From Sandaracinaceae bacterium (lineage in GTDB: Bacteria > Myxococcota_A > Polyangia > Polyangiales > Sandaracinaceae): a stretch of DNA of 64,000 nucleotides. The translations under genes were made by a program, and so were the position numbers. The stretch is taken from positions 85,438-149,437 of the forward strand of contig JACKEC010000026.1 of NCBI GenBank assembly GCA_020633195.1, written 5' to 3'. The notes under the pieces were generated by a model. It ran no database searches and was not told the origin of the DNA. It saw nothing but the letters and a program-made list of their open reading frames with translations. Shown one piece after another: positions 1-8,141 of this stretch (the first letter of the stretch is position 1; each line of letters opens with the position of its first letter).

Positions 1-1781
1 CGCGACGAGCGCGACACGAGCTCCGGCTCGATCCCCTGGTAGGTGTAGATCAGGTGCTGCTCGGGGATCTCGTCGCCGCCCGCGCCCGTCACCGAGCCGC
101 CGAGCGACTGCGCGTTCACGAAGAACCCAGGGCGGTTGAGGTAGTACGGGTTCGCGGTGATCGCGACGCCGTTGGCGGCCGCGCCGTCGACGAAGGGCTG
201 CACGAGCACGCCCATCGCGACCCGCCGGTGATCGATGCGGTACCACTCGCGCTCTTCGTAGGCGCCTTGCAGCCAGGTGCTCGCCCACACCTGCCGGAGC
301 GCGTCCGCGATCTCGGCGTCGTCGGCGTCGCCCGCGATCACGATCGAGCGGTAGAGCCCCGCGCCGGTGAAGCCGGGGAGGTCCTCGGCGTTCGTGCTCG
401 AGCGCAGGATCACCCGGGGCTCGCCGGGGAACGCGCGGATGCGATCGCGCAGCGCGCGCATCAGCACGGGGTCGACGCTCGCGCGCTCGATGGCGGTGCG
501 CAGCTCGAGCAGGCGCGCCTCGCGCACGTGCGCGTCGGAGCGGAAGGGGACGTCCGCGAGCATCTGCGGGATCCCCGCCGCGACGCCGGTGCGCTCGAGG
601 TGCCGCAGGTAGTGGAAGAACGGGACCGCGAAGCCGCCGGGGGTCACGATCGGCGGGCCGATCTGGCAAGCCTCGCCGAGCTGCGCGGCCTTCGCGCCGA
701 CGGTCGTCGCGTCCGAGTACGACAGCGAGCACAGCTCCGGGAGGCCGCGATCGCGGTTGTCGATGCGCGGCGCGAGCGGCTGCGCGGGGCGCCGGCTCGC
801 CCAGCCGACGTCGGCCTCGCCCTGCGTCGCGCGACGGATCACGAAGTCCTGCGTGTCGATCTCGAGGCGCACGAGCTGGCCGTCGAGCTCGGTCAGCCGA
901 GGGTCCGAGAGCGCGTCGCGCAGCCCCGCGTTCGGGGTCCCGCGCGTGGCGCACAGGATCGCGAGGTGCCCGAGCGGGGCCTGCAGCTCCTGGCTGATCA
1001 CGCCGGAGGCGACGGGGATCTCGTCGGGCAGATCCTCGAGCACGAGGATCTGGTCGGGGCGCACGGACGCGGCGTCGAGCGGGCCGCGCACGAACCGGAG
1101 CGTGCCGAACGCGACGCCGTGGGTGAGCGGCTGGTAGCGGATGCCGCCGAAGACCTCTTGCGCCTCGATGGTGGGCATCCGGTCCCGGACGCTCGCGATG
1201 CGCTCCTCGTGCAGGGCCGAGATCGGCCGGTAGCGGAGCTGCGCGCCGAAGTACGTCGCGTCGCGCAGCTGTTCGAACGCGACGAGGACGCGCTCTCCGT
1301 CGAGGGTGTCCCCCGCGATCATCTCGAGGGTCCAGAGGTCGGCGTCGAGGTAGTGCACGAGCGAGCCGCACACGAAGCGCCGGTCGTCGCTGCGGTACTC
1401 GACCTCGTTGAAGCGGCGGTGCCCCTCGTAGCCGCCGAGGACGGGGTTCCTCTCGGTGCTGAGGTTGTCGCGCGCGAAGTAGTAGTGGATGTCCCAGCGG
1501 TCGGTGTCGAAGAACCAGATCCGGCGCTCGTCGCGCAGGTCGATCACGAACTTCACGATCTCGGTGCGCGCGACGACCTGGTTCTCGGGCCGCGAGGCGA
1601 GGCGGCTCCACGTGTCGGCGTCGTCGATGCGGTGCGCGGACACGAGCCGGTCGGGCGCCTCGTCCCGGAAGGTGACGACCTCGGTCGGTCCCGGCGGCGT
1701 GGCGCCCGTCGAGGGGTGGCCCGGTCCGGAGCAGGCGGCGAGCACGAGCGCGATCCAGGCGATCCTCATGGCGGCGAGCAT
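1..1781 (-). CDS. Lipoprotein with PEP/pyruvate-binding (PPDK N-terminal) domain, 3' end outside window
   Basis: About 593 residues are visible; the stop lies off the left edge. The N-terminus is a lipoprotein signal peptide with the lipobox ALVLAAC (Cys about residue 17), so the protein should sit on the envelope. A GGAGG lies 9 nt before the ATG at 1781, which favours it over the in-frame ATG at 1769. Around residue 460 is RSSTNAEDLPGFTGAG, the hallmark of the ATP-grasp-like PEP/pyruvate-binding domain of PPDK and PEP synthase. It is followed by ANPYYL and by a conserved-looking FVNAQSLGGSV stretch. In PPDK this domain binds ATP and phosphorylates a catalytic His carried on another domain; whether that domain is present cannot be seen here. 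Exported PPDK_N lipoproteins occur in myxobacteria but their role is unknown to me. The family call is firm; the function is open. Confidence 0.85.
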   Translation of the reverse strand, partial: MLAAMRIAWIALVLAACSGPGHPSTGATPPGPTEVVTFRDEAPDRLVSAHRIDDADTWSRLASRPENQVVARTEIVKFVIDLRDERRIWFFDTDRWDIHYYFARDNLSTERNPVLGGYEGHRRFNEVEYRSDDRRFVCGSLVHYLDADLWTLEMIAGDTLDGERVLVAFEQLRDATYFGAQLRYRPISALHEERIASVRDRMPTIEAQEVFGGIRYQPLTHGVAFGTLRFVRGPLDAASVRPDQILVLEDLPDEIPVASGVISQELQAPLGHLAILCATRGTPNAGLRDALSDPRLTELDGQLVRLEIDTQDFVIRRATQGEADVGWASRRPAQPLAPRIDNRDRGLPELCSLSYSDATTVGAKAAQLGEACQIGPPIVTPGGFAVPFFHYLRHLERTGVAAGIPQMLADVPFRSDAHVREARLLELRTAIERASVDPVLMRALRDRIRAFPGEPRVILRSSTNAEDLPGFTGAGLYRSIVIAGDADDAEIADALRQVWASTWLQGAYEEREWYRIDHRRVAMGVLVQPFVDGAAANGVAITANPYYLNRPGFFVNAQSLGGSVTGAGGDEIPEQHLIYTYQGIEPELVSRSS

Positions 1782-1840
1782 ACGATCGATCCTCCGTCGG
1801 CAGCCTTGGCAAGGCGCGCCGGTTGGGCTTCCATGCCTGG

Positions 1841-3466
1841 ATGCGCGACCTCGCGATCCCCGCCTTCCTCGCGACGCTCTGCGCGAGCACCGCGTTCGCC
1901 ACTCCGGGACCGGACACGACGGTCGTCGTCGCCAACGCGAACGTGCCGGAGTCGGTGGCCCTCGCGCGCACCTACGCGGCCGCGCGCGCGGTCCCGGATG
2001 CGCAAGTCTGCTTGCTCGACGTGGAGGACGTGGAGGACATCGATCTCGCGGACTACGAGGCGACCTTCCTCGAGCCGCTGCGCGCCTGCCTCGACGCGAC
2101 GCCCGGCGTGCGGGCGCGCATCGAGGCGGCGCTCCTGATCCGCGGCGTCCCGCTCCGGGTGAGCGTCCCGGTGGGCGGCGGCGCGCAGGTCGTGTCGCTC
2201 GCGGCGGCGTTGCAGCTCTGGGACTCGACGCAGATGGGCGCGCCGCTGCTCGGGGCCGAGCCGGGGGCCACGATCATGTGCGGCAGCTCCCCTTGCTACG
2301 GGCCGGCGTGGGGCAACCCCTACCGCGGCTTCCCGTTCGAGCCGGGCTGGACCACGGACCTGTCCGGCGTCGAGTGGCACCCGATCCTCGTGACCATGCT
2401 GCACGCGCGCACCTACGCGGACGCCGAGCGCCTCCTCGACAGCGCGCTCGCGGCGGAGTCGATGGCGCCGGCGACCGGCGAGATGCTCTTCATGGACGGG
2501 CGCGACGCGGCGCGCGGCGCGCTCGACTGGCAGGCCGACGGCCTGATCACCGACCTGACCGCGGCGGGCTTCACCGCGACGCGGGTCCCCTTCGATCCCG
2601 ACCTGACCGGCCGCACGCTCTCGAGCTTCATCACCGGCACCGCGACCATCGGCACGACGATCGAGGGCAACACCTTCTTGCCCGGCGCGCTCGTCGACAA
2701 CCTCACGAGCTTCGGCGCGGTGCCCCAGAACTTCCGCGACACGGGTGAGAGCCAGGTGTCGATCGCGCGCTGGGTCGAGCAGGGCGTCGCGGGCGTCCAC
2801 GGCACCGTCGCCGAGCCCTTGAACGGGTGCTTCCCGAACCGTCGCTTCCTCGTCGAGTACACGCTCGGGGCGACCCTCGCCGAGGCCTACCTGTCGATGA
2901 TGCCCAACGTGTACTGGCGCAACCTCGTGCTCGGCGATCCGATGGCCGCGCCCTACGCGCGACGCCCGGTGGTGGGCGTGGACGGCGTGACCGACGCCGA
3001 GGTCCTGATGGCGACGGCGCGGGTCAGCGTGACGGCGACCGACCCGGCCGATCGCGGGATCGAGTCGCTCGTCGCGTACCTCGACGGGGTCGAGGTCGCG
3101 CGCGCGGAGACCGGCGCGCTCGAGCTCTGCCTCGGCGCGGACGCGGGCGATGGCGACCGCCAGCTCCTCTTCGTGGCCCGCGCCGCCGACGACCCGATGG
3201 GCGAGCGCGTGTGGAAGCCCAAGGGCTGGGTCGCGCGCCGGCTCCGGACGTCGGGCGTGGTGGAGTGCCCGCCGATGGTCGACGCGGGCGCGGCCACGGA
3301 CGACGCGGCGGTGGACGCGGACGCCGGGGTCGGTGGCGCGGACGCGGGCGAGACGCCTCCGACGACCGACGGCTGCGCGTGCCGCGCGGCGCCTCACTCC
3401 AACAGCGGCCTCGCGTGGCTCGCGCTCGCCGCCCTCGTGCTCGTGCGTCGGCGACGGATCGTCTAG
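1841..3466 (+). CDS. TIGR03790 family protein with MYXO-CTERM-like C-terminal tail
   Basis: About 541 residues. The N-terminus from the ATG at 1841 is a signal peptide (AIPAFLATLCASTAFA). A TTG start at 1823 would add six residues and is possible. The mature protein opens with VVVANANVPESVALARTYA, which resembles the opening of TIGR03790, an exported family of unknown function in deltaproteobacteria and planctomycetes. The C-terminus carries a disordered Asp/Ala linker (DAGAATDDAAVDADAGV), then a Cys-containing motif (DGCACRA), a hydrophobic stretch (LAWLALAALVLV) and a basic tail (RRRRIV). That arrangement is typical of MYXO-CTERM sorting signals, so cell-surface anchoring after C-terminal processing is likely. 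It is transcribed divergently from the lipoprotein on its left and lies just upstream of upp. Confidence 0.8.
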   Translation: MRDLAIPAFLATLCASTAFATPGPDTTVVVANANVPESVALARTYAAARAVPDAQVCLLDVEDVEDIDLADYEATFLEPLRACLDATPGVRARIEAALLIRGVPLRVSVPVGGGAQVVSLAAALQLWDSTQMGAPLLGAEPGATIMCGSSPCYGPAWGNPYRGFPFEPGWTTDLSGVEWHPILVTMLHARTYADAERLLDSALAAESMAPATGEMLFMDGRDAARGALDWQADGLITDLTAAGFTATRVPFDPDLTGRTLSSFITGTATIGTTIEGNTFLPGALVDNLTSFGAVPQNFRDTGESQVSIARWVEQGVAGVHGTVAEPLNGCFPNRRFLVEYTLGATLAEAYLSMMPNVYWRNLVLGDPMAAPYARRPVVGVDGVTDAEVLMATARVSVTATDPADRGIESLVAYLDGVEVARAETGALELCLGADAGDGDRQLLFVARAADDPMGERVWKPKGWVARRLRTSGVVECPPMVDAGAATDDAAVDADAGVGGADAGETPPTTDGCACRAAPHSNSGLAWLALAALVLVRRRRIV

Positions 3467-3477
3467 TCTCCCCGGCC

Positions 3478-4107
3478 ATGCCCGAGGTTCACGTCATCGG
3501 CCACCCGCTGGTCCAGCACAAGCTGACGATCATGCGAAAGAAGAGCACGTCCGTCGCCAAGTTCCGGACGCTGCTCGAAGAGATCAGCATGCTCATGGGC
3601 TACGAGGTGACGCGGGACATGCCGCTGTCCGTCGAGCGCATCGAGACGCCGCTCATGGAGATGGACGCGCCGGTCCTCGAGGGGAAGAAGGTCGTCGTGA
3701 TCTCCATCCTCCGCGCGGGCGACGGGATCCTGAACGGCATCATGAAGCTCCTGCCGTCGGCGCGGGTCGGGCACATCGGGCTCTACCGCGACCCGAACAC
3801 GCTCGAGCCCGTCGAGTACTACTTCAAGGTCCCGGGCGACATGTCCGACCGCGACGCGATCGTCGTCGACCCGATGCTCGCGACCGGCAACAGCGCCGCC
3901 GCGGCGGTCGCGAAGATCAAGGCGACGAACCCGAGGAGCGTCAAGTTCTGTTGCCTCCTCTGTGCGCCCGAGGGCATCGCGGCGCTTCACGCGGCGCACC
4001 CGGACGTGCCGATCTACACGGCCGCGGTCGACGAGCGCCTCAACGACCACGGCTACATCCTCCCCGGGCTCGGCGACGCGGGCGACCGCATGTTCGGCAC
4101 CAAATAG
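3478..4107 (+). CDS. upp: Uracil phosphoribosyltransferase
   Basis: 209 residues, the usual length. It converts uracil and PRPP to UMP and pyrophosphate in pyrimidine salvage, in the cytoplasm. The PRPP-binding loop VVDPMLATGNSA is at about residues 129-140. Other family signatures are SILRAGDGI near 76-84, GLYRDPNTLEPVEYY near 101-115 and the C-terminal uracil-binding GYILPGLGDAGDR at 192-204. The ATG at 3478 gives the expected N-terminus (HPLVQHKLTIMR). It starts 11 nt after the preceding gene and ends at a strong hairpin shared with the convergent gene. Confidence 0.97.
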   Translation: MPEVHVIGHPLVQHKLTIMRKKSTSVAKFRTLLEEISMLMGYEVTRDMPLSVERIETPLMEMDAPVLEGKKVVVISILRAGDGILNGIMKLLPSARVGHIGLYRDPNTLEPVEYYFKVPGDMSDRDAIVVDPMLATGNSAAAAVAKIKATNPRSVKFCCLLCAPEGIAALHAAHPDVPIYTAAVDERLNDHGYILPGLGDAGDRMFGTK

Positions 4108-4111
4108 CGAA

Positions 4112-4139
4112 GAGGCCGCCCGATCGCTCGGGCGGCCTC
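4112..4139. terminator. Bidirectional hairpin terminator between upp and the AgmX-like gene
   Basis: A perfect 12-bp GC-rich stem (4112-4123 pairing with 4128-4139) with a 4-nt loop begins 4 nt after the upp stop. No U-run follows on either strand. Its position between convergent 3' ends suggests that it serves both. Confidence 0.75.
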
Positions 4140-4163
4140 GTCGGTGGGGTCGAGCTCGCTACC

Positions 4164-5471
4164 TCAGTTGGACTGGAACACGAAGGGGTAGGTGACGCCG
4201 GTCAGGCCCTCGGCGCTCGGGAAGGTCCAGCGGCGGACCGCGCTGCTCACACACCCGGCGACCTGGTCGTTGCCCGTGCTGTCGCTGGCCACGGTCGAGC
4301 TCTGCACGACGCCGGCGGGGGTGACGATGAAGCTGACGGCGACGCGGCCTTCGAGGTCGGGGCGGCTCACCAGGCCCTGCTCGTAGCAGAAGCGGACCTC
4401 GTTGATGTGCTGGCGGACGGTGCGGCGGACCTGGTCACGGCTGAGGGCGCCCATCGTGCGGGTCGGGCCAGGCTGCGGGGGCAGGCGGTGCGTGCGGGGC
4501 GGGTGGGGGTTCCAGCCCGGGTCGGGGTGGTCGCCCGAGGTGCGGAGGTCGCCGGTGCTGATGATGCCCGCGGTGCAGTCGCGCACGCTCGGGTCGCAGG
4601 TGCCGACACCCGTGGAGCTCATGTCGCCGGGGCCCCAGCTCGGGCCGCGCGGCATCGAGAGGCGCGCCGCGTTCGCGAGGCCGCCCTCGCCCTCGGTCGC
4701 GTTGCCCGCGTCGTAGGGCGAGGTGTCGTCGCCCCAGCTCGCGTTCATCGCGCGCACCGCGGCGATGGCGCCGAGGTCGTTGATGTTGCTCGCGCTCACG
4801 AAGCGGGGCGCGGGCTGGTTCTGGCGGCGGCCGGGCCGCGAGGGGGCGGGCGTGCCGGACTCGGCGACGCGGTCGTCCTCACCGCCGCGCTCGTTGCCGG
4901 CCTGGCTCGGCGCGCCGCCGGGGTCGCCCGAGGGCGTGGGGGTGGCGGGGTCGTCCTGGTGGGCGAACGCGTCGACCGAGACCGGGATGTAGCGGGTCAT
5001 GTCCGCGCGGTCGCCGGCGTTGAGCGCCGACACGTTCGGGGGCGTGAGGGCGAAGAGGCCGAGGACCAGCGCGTGGAGGACGGCCGCGACCGCGAGCCAG
5101 CGCATCCAGCCGTAGCGGCGGCTGCCCCGGGGCGTGGTCTCGACCACCGCGGCGGTCGGGCGGACGAAGAAGGCGAAGGAGCCGATGCGGACCTCGGCGC
5201 TCGAGCCGGCGGGGAGCGTGATGTTCCGCTCGGTCGACTCGACGACCACGCCGTCCTTGGCGATGCGGACCTCGGCGCCCTCGGGCGCGACCAGGAGCCA
5301 GCCGCCGTTCTGGGGGACGAGCAGCTCGTGCTCGCCAGCGAGCACCTCCTCGGGCAGCTCGAACCAGCAGCCGGCCGTGGGGCCGATCCGCAGGGGCTGC
5401 GCCTGGGCAAGAAGGGTGGACTCGAGGGGGTTTCCGTCCCAGCTGGCGACGACTTCGATGTGTTGGGTCAT
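4164..5471 (-). CDS. AgmX/PglI C-terminal domain membrane protein (TonB-like)
   Basis: 435 residues. Residues 1-110 form a beta-rich region resembling an FHA-like or sensor module, without clear catalytic motifs. One transmembrane segment lies near residues 124-142 (WLAVAAVLHALVLGLFAL). A long Pro/Gly/Asn-rich disordered linker follows. Residues from about 345 to the end match the AgmX/PglI-type C-terminal domain of myxobacterial gliding and TonB-like proteins (QHINEVRFCYEQGL, VAVSFIVTPAGVV, a late CVSSAVRRWTFP). The topology suggests a cytoplasmic N-terminus with the C-terminal domain in the periplasm, as in energy transducers. Substrate and partner are unknown. An 18-bp palindrome and a short hairpin lie upstream. 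Confidence 0.8.
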   Translation of the reverse strand: MTQHIEVVASWDGNPLESTLLAQAQPLRIGPTAGCWFELPEEVLAGEHELLVPQNGGWLLVAPEGAEVRIAKDGVVVESTERNITLPAGSSAEVRIGSFAFFVRPTAAVVETTPRGSRRYGWMRWLAVAAVLHALVLGLFALTPPNVSALNAGDRADMTRYIPVSVDAFAHQDDPATPTPSGDPGGAPSQAGNERGGEDDRVAESGTPAPSRPGRRQNQPAPRFVSASNINDLGAIAAVRAMNASWGDDTSPYDAGNATEGEGGLANAARLSMPRGPSWGPGDMSSTGVGTCDPSVRDCTAGIISTGDLRTSGDHPDPGWNPHPPRTHRLPPQPGPTRTMGALSRDQVRRTVRQHINEVRFCYEQGLVSRPDLEGRVAVSFIVTPAGVVQSSTVASDSTGNDQVAGCVSSAVRRWTFPSAEGLTGVTYPFVFQSN

Positions 5472-5518
5472 GCAGCCGACTAGAGCAGCCGGCGTGCCAA
5501 CCCGATCTCGGTGTACGA

Positions 5519-5535
5519 AGCGTGCGCAGCACGCT
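5519..5535. repeat. Short inverted repeat upstream of the AgmX-like gene
   Basis: AGCGTG and CACGCT arms separated by 5 nt, 48 nt upstream of the ATG at 5471. This could be an operator or a 5'-UTR hairpin; the sequence alone does not decide. Confidence 0.4.
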
Positions 5536-5561
5536 CCAAACCCCTGGAATGATGCGTAACA

Positions 5562-5579
5562 GAGCGTAACGTTACGCTC
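5562..5579. promoter_or_regulatory. 18-bp perfect palindrome overlapping the globin stop codon
   Basis: GAGCGTAACGTTACGCTC is a perfect palindrome that runs over the last bases of the globin gene, about 90 nt upstream of the AgmX-like gene. A further GCGTAAC half-site lies a few bases to the left. An AT-containing TAACGTTA core is unusual in DNA this GC-rich, so an operator for the downstream minus-strand gene is plausible. Confidence 0.45.
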
Positions 5580-5949
5580 ACCGACACTCCGATCCGGAGT
5601 CGGCTGTTACGAGCCCTCGCAGCGACTCGACGTGGGCGAGCCATCGCTCGCGCACGCCTTCGTCGACCTTCTGGGATACGAGCACGTCGGACAGGATCTT
5701 CTTTCGGCGCTCGAACTGGCCGCCCATGATCCGGTGCGGCGCGTGCGCCTCGCGCAGCCCGCGGCCGCCGTACACGACGCCGCCGCCGAGGTGCTCCGCC
5801 GCGTGCTGGTACTCCATCTCGCGGAGCCGCTCGCGGCTGGCGTTCCTGAACATGAACCCGATCATCACGTCGTCGAAGACCCGGTCGACGAACGCGTCGA
5901 TGATCGCGCGCAGCGCGGGCTCGCCCCCGAGGTCCTCGAAGTCGCTCAT
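5578..5949 (-). CDS. Group 1-like truncated hemoglobin
   Basis: 123 residues from the ATG at 5949 (MSDFEDLGGEPALRAIIDAF); longer in-frame starts add a non-homologous basic leader. The fold signature LGGEPALRAIIDAFVDRVFDD, FMFRNASRERL and the distal segment YGGRGLREAHAP are typical of truncated globins. The His in REAHAP is the expected proximal heme ligand (F8). Such globins bind O2 or NO and act in NO detoxification or redox sensing in the cytoplasm. No partner reductase is adjacent, so the physiological role is open. The gene lies upstream of, and on the same strand as, the AgmX-like gene. Confidence 0.85.
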   Translation of the reverse strand: MSDFEDLGGEPALRAIIDAFVDRVFDDVMIGFMFRNASRERLREMEYQHAAEHLGGGVVYGGRGLREAHAPHRIMGGQFERRKKILSDVLVSQKVDEGVRERWLAHVESLRGLVTADSGSECR

Positions 5950-6026
5950 GCGAGGGGTCTTGGGGATCTGCCGGGCGCGCGCAATGGCCGAACGACTTTT
6001 CATGACGGGCCGCGGCGGTCCTGGGT

Positions 6027-6806
6027 ATGGTGGCCGACGTGCGGCGCTCCGTCGGCTGGTGGGTCCTGGGCGTGCTGGCCTTCGCGGCGCCGGTCGCGGC
6101 GGACCCGACCGACGACGCGCCCATCGTCGATCTGGCGACCCGCGTGCCCGAGCGCTGGCTCGAGGACACGACCGAGGACTGGCCGCTCACGCCCGAGCGC
6201 TGGCGCCGTCGGATGCCGCCCGAGTGTCGGACCCGCGGCGGCTACCGCGATCACTGCCAGGGCGAGCGCCTCGTCCCCGAGCCCCACGGCCCCGCGGCCG
6301 ACCTCGCGCGCCGGCTCGGGCTCGGCCAGCGGGCCACCGCGCTGCAGCTCATGCACGCGCGGCCGCTCCCGGAGTGGCTGGCCGCGGTGGCGAGCGCCGA
6401 CCCCGACGAGCACCTCACGTTCCCCGTCGCCAACGGGCACCTCGGCCGCGGGTTCGGTCGCACGCGCACCGGCTCGATGGCGAACCGCCGGCACTGGGGC
6501 GTGGACATCGGCGCCGCCGAGGGCTCCCCCATCCTCGCGGCGCGCGGCGGCATCGTCGCCTACGCCGACAACGAGCTGACGGGGTTCGGCAACGTCGTGA
6601 TGCTCCTCCACTTCGAGGGCTACACGACGTTCTACGCGCACTGCCGTCGCCTCCACGTCTTCGCCGGGCAGCGGGTCGAGCGAGGCCAGCGGATCGCCGA
6701 GGTGGGCCAGACCGGCTTCGCGCCCGCGCCCCACCTCCACTTCGAGTGGCGCCAGCGCGGCTGGGCGCGCGACCCCGTCCCGCTCTTCCTCCCTCGCGAG
6801 CGCTGA
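6027..6806 (+). CDS. M23 family metallopeptidase (LytM-type)
   Basis: 259 residues. An N-terminal hydrophobic segment (WWVLGVLAFAAPVAA, residues 11-25) looks like a Sec signal peptide, so the enzyme should act in the periplasm. The peptidase domain (about residues 131-255) has the zinc site of M23 endopeptidases: His156 and Asp160 in HWGVDIG, and His238 in the HLH motif at 236-238. His205 in YAHC is the usual additional active-site residue. All catalytic positions are present, so it should cleave peptidoglycan cross-links rather than act as a degenerate LytM regulator. A GTG at 6039 is an alternative start. It is divergent from the globin gene. Confidence 0.92.
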   Translation: MVADVRRSVGWWVLGVLAFAAPVAADPTDDAPIVDLATRVPERWLEDTTEDWPLTPERWRRRMPPECRTRGGYRDHCQGERLVPEPHGPAADLARRLGLGQRATALQLMHARPLPEWLAAVASADPDEHLTFPVANGHLGRGFGRTRTGSMANRRHWGVDIGAAEGSPILAARGGIVAYADNELTGFGNVVMLLHFEGYTTFYAHCRRLHVFAGQRVERGQRIAEVGQTGFAPAPHLHFEWRQRGWARDPVPLFLPRER

Positions 6807-6822
6807 CGTAGCCTGGGCTCTC

Positions 6823-7896
6823 ATGGACGCCGGGCTGCCGCCCAGGGTCGGACCCTACGAGACGCTCGAGCTCCTCGCCGAAGGTGGGATGGCCCGCGTG
6901 GTGGTGGCTCGCCAAGCGGGCCTCGCCGGCTTCGAGCGCAAAGTCGCGCTGAAGCTGATCCTCCCCGAGCTCGCCGCCGACGAGCGCTACGTCACGATGT
7001 TCCTCGACGAGGCGCGGATGGCGTCGCGGGTCCAGCACCCCAACGTCGTGTCGGTGCTCGACGTGGGTCGCGACGAGACGACGGGCATCCTCTACATGGC
7101 GCTCGATCTCGTGCTCGGGGCGACGCTGTCGCAGGTGCGGCGCCGCTACCCGGCCGGGGTCCCCGTCCACGCGGCGCTCGAGATCGTAGCCCAGGCGGCG
7201 GACGGGCTCGACGCCGCGCACTGCGCCACCGCCGCGGACGGCACCCCGCTCGCGCTCGTCCACCGGGACGTCTGCCCGCAGAACCTCTTGATCGGCTTCG
7301 ACGGCTTCGTCCGGGTGAGCGACTTCGGGATCGCCCGCGCCGCGCAGCGCGACACCCGCACCGAGACCGGCAAGTTCAAGGGCAAGCTCGGCTACTGCTC
7401 GCCCGAGCACGTGCTCGCGTATCCGCTCGATCACCGCTCTGACATCTTCGCGCTCGGGATCGTCGCCTTCGAGATGCTCACCGGGGTGCGGCTGTTCTCC
7501 TCGTCGACGCCCTCGACGACCCTGCAGAAGATCTTGCACGGCGACATCCCGAGCGTGGCCGAGCTGCGCCCCGAGCTGCCCGCCGACGCGGTCGCGGTGC
7601 TCGACGCCGCGCTCTGCCGCGAGGTCGAAGGGCGACCCGCGCGGGCGGCCGAGATCGCGTCGCGCATCCGGACCGCCTGCGGTCGCGCGGGCTTCGAGAG
7701 CCCTGGTCCGACGCTGCGCGACCTCGTCCTGCACGCCGCCTCGGAGCAGGCGGTGCGCCTCGCCGGCCTGAGCGCGCTCCGGACGCCGAGCGCGCCGCCG
7801 CCGCCGATGGGGGACGACGACCCGCCGACCAGCGTGGAGCGTCCGTCGCGCGACACGATCGTGGACTTCGCGTCGCCGGCCGACATCGAGGAGTGA
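6823..7896 (+). CDS. Hanks-type serine/threonine protein kinase
   Basis: 357 residues. The kinase domain fills about residues 10-280: glycine loop AEGGMARV (19-26), catalytic Lys44 in VALK, catalytic loop HRDVCPQN (147-154) and DFG (167-169), then SPEH and DIFALGIVAFEML. In the catalytic loop the usual Lys is a Cys; myxobacterial kinases often have HRDVSPQN at this place, so it is probably active, but this is untested. There is no transmembrane segment. The C-terminal 60 residues are Pro/Thr/Ser-rich and could be phosphorylated. It starts 17 nt after the M23 gene and may be cotranscribed with it. Confidence 0.92.
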   Translation: MDAGLPPRVGPYETLELLAEGGMARVVVARQAGLAGFERKVALKLILPELAADERYVTMFLDEARMASRVQHPNVVSVLDVGRDETTGILYMALDLVLGATLSQVRRRYPAGVPVHAALEIVAQAADGLDAAHCATAADGTPLALVHRDVCPQNLLIGFDGFVRVSDFGIARAAQRDTRTETGKFKGKLGYCSPEHVLAYPLDHRSDIFALGIVAFEMLTGVRLFSSSTPSTTLQKILHGDIPSVAELRPELPADAVAVLDAALCREVEGRPARAAEIASRIRTACGRAGFESPGPTLRDLVLHAASEQAVRLAGLSALRTPSAPPPPMGDDDPPTSVERPSRDTIVDFASPADIEE

Positions 7897-8112
7897 CCCC
7901 GGTTGCGAGGCAGCCTCAGGGACGCGCGACGTACGGTCCCCACCCCCAAGGACTCCCCCGACCTTCGGTCTGAGAGGGGAGCCGCACCGGCTCGGGAGCG
8001 TACGTTGGACCGACTTGGGACCCTCGGGAAACATTCCTCCGCTTCAGCCGTCAGTAGGATCGGCGTGAAGGGCGGGACACATCGAGCGGTCACGTTTGGG
8101 CGAGTCACCGCC

Positions 8113-8137
8113 ACTCCTTCGTCGAAGGCGAAGGAGT
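8113..8137 (+). promoter_or_regulatory. Hairpin covering the ribosome binding site of the Gly-Gln repeat gene
   Basis: A 9-bp perfect inverted repeat (8113-8121 with 8129-8137, 7-nt loop) places the AAGGAG Shine-Dalgarno sequence in its 3' arm, 5 nt before the GTG at 8142. In an mRNA this would hide the ribosome binding site. The structure is seen directly; translational control by it is inference. The rest of the 245-nt gap upstream shows no gene and no convincing promoter. Confidence 0.5.
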
Positions 8138-8141
8138 CGGC

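Noticed and set aside
54..2138. Long plus-strand open frame with hundreds of Arg, Val and Ala codons
   Set aside because: It lies antisense to the PPDK_N lipoprotein gene and has no recognisable domain; such frames arise from third-position GC in DNA of this composition. The same holds for the other long antisense frames in the window.
7897..8112. Promoter for the MoxR/vWA operon
   Set aside because: A weak TTGGAC and AAACAT pair can be found but spacing and match are poor, so no site is called.
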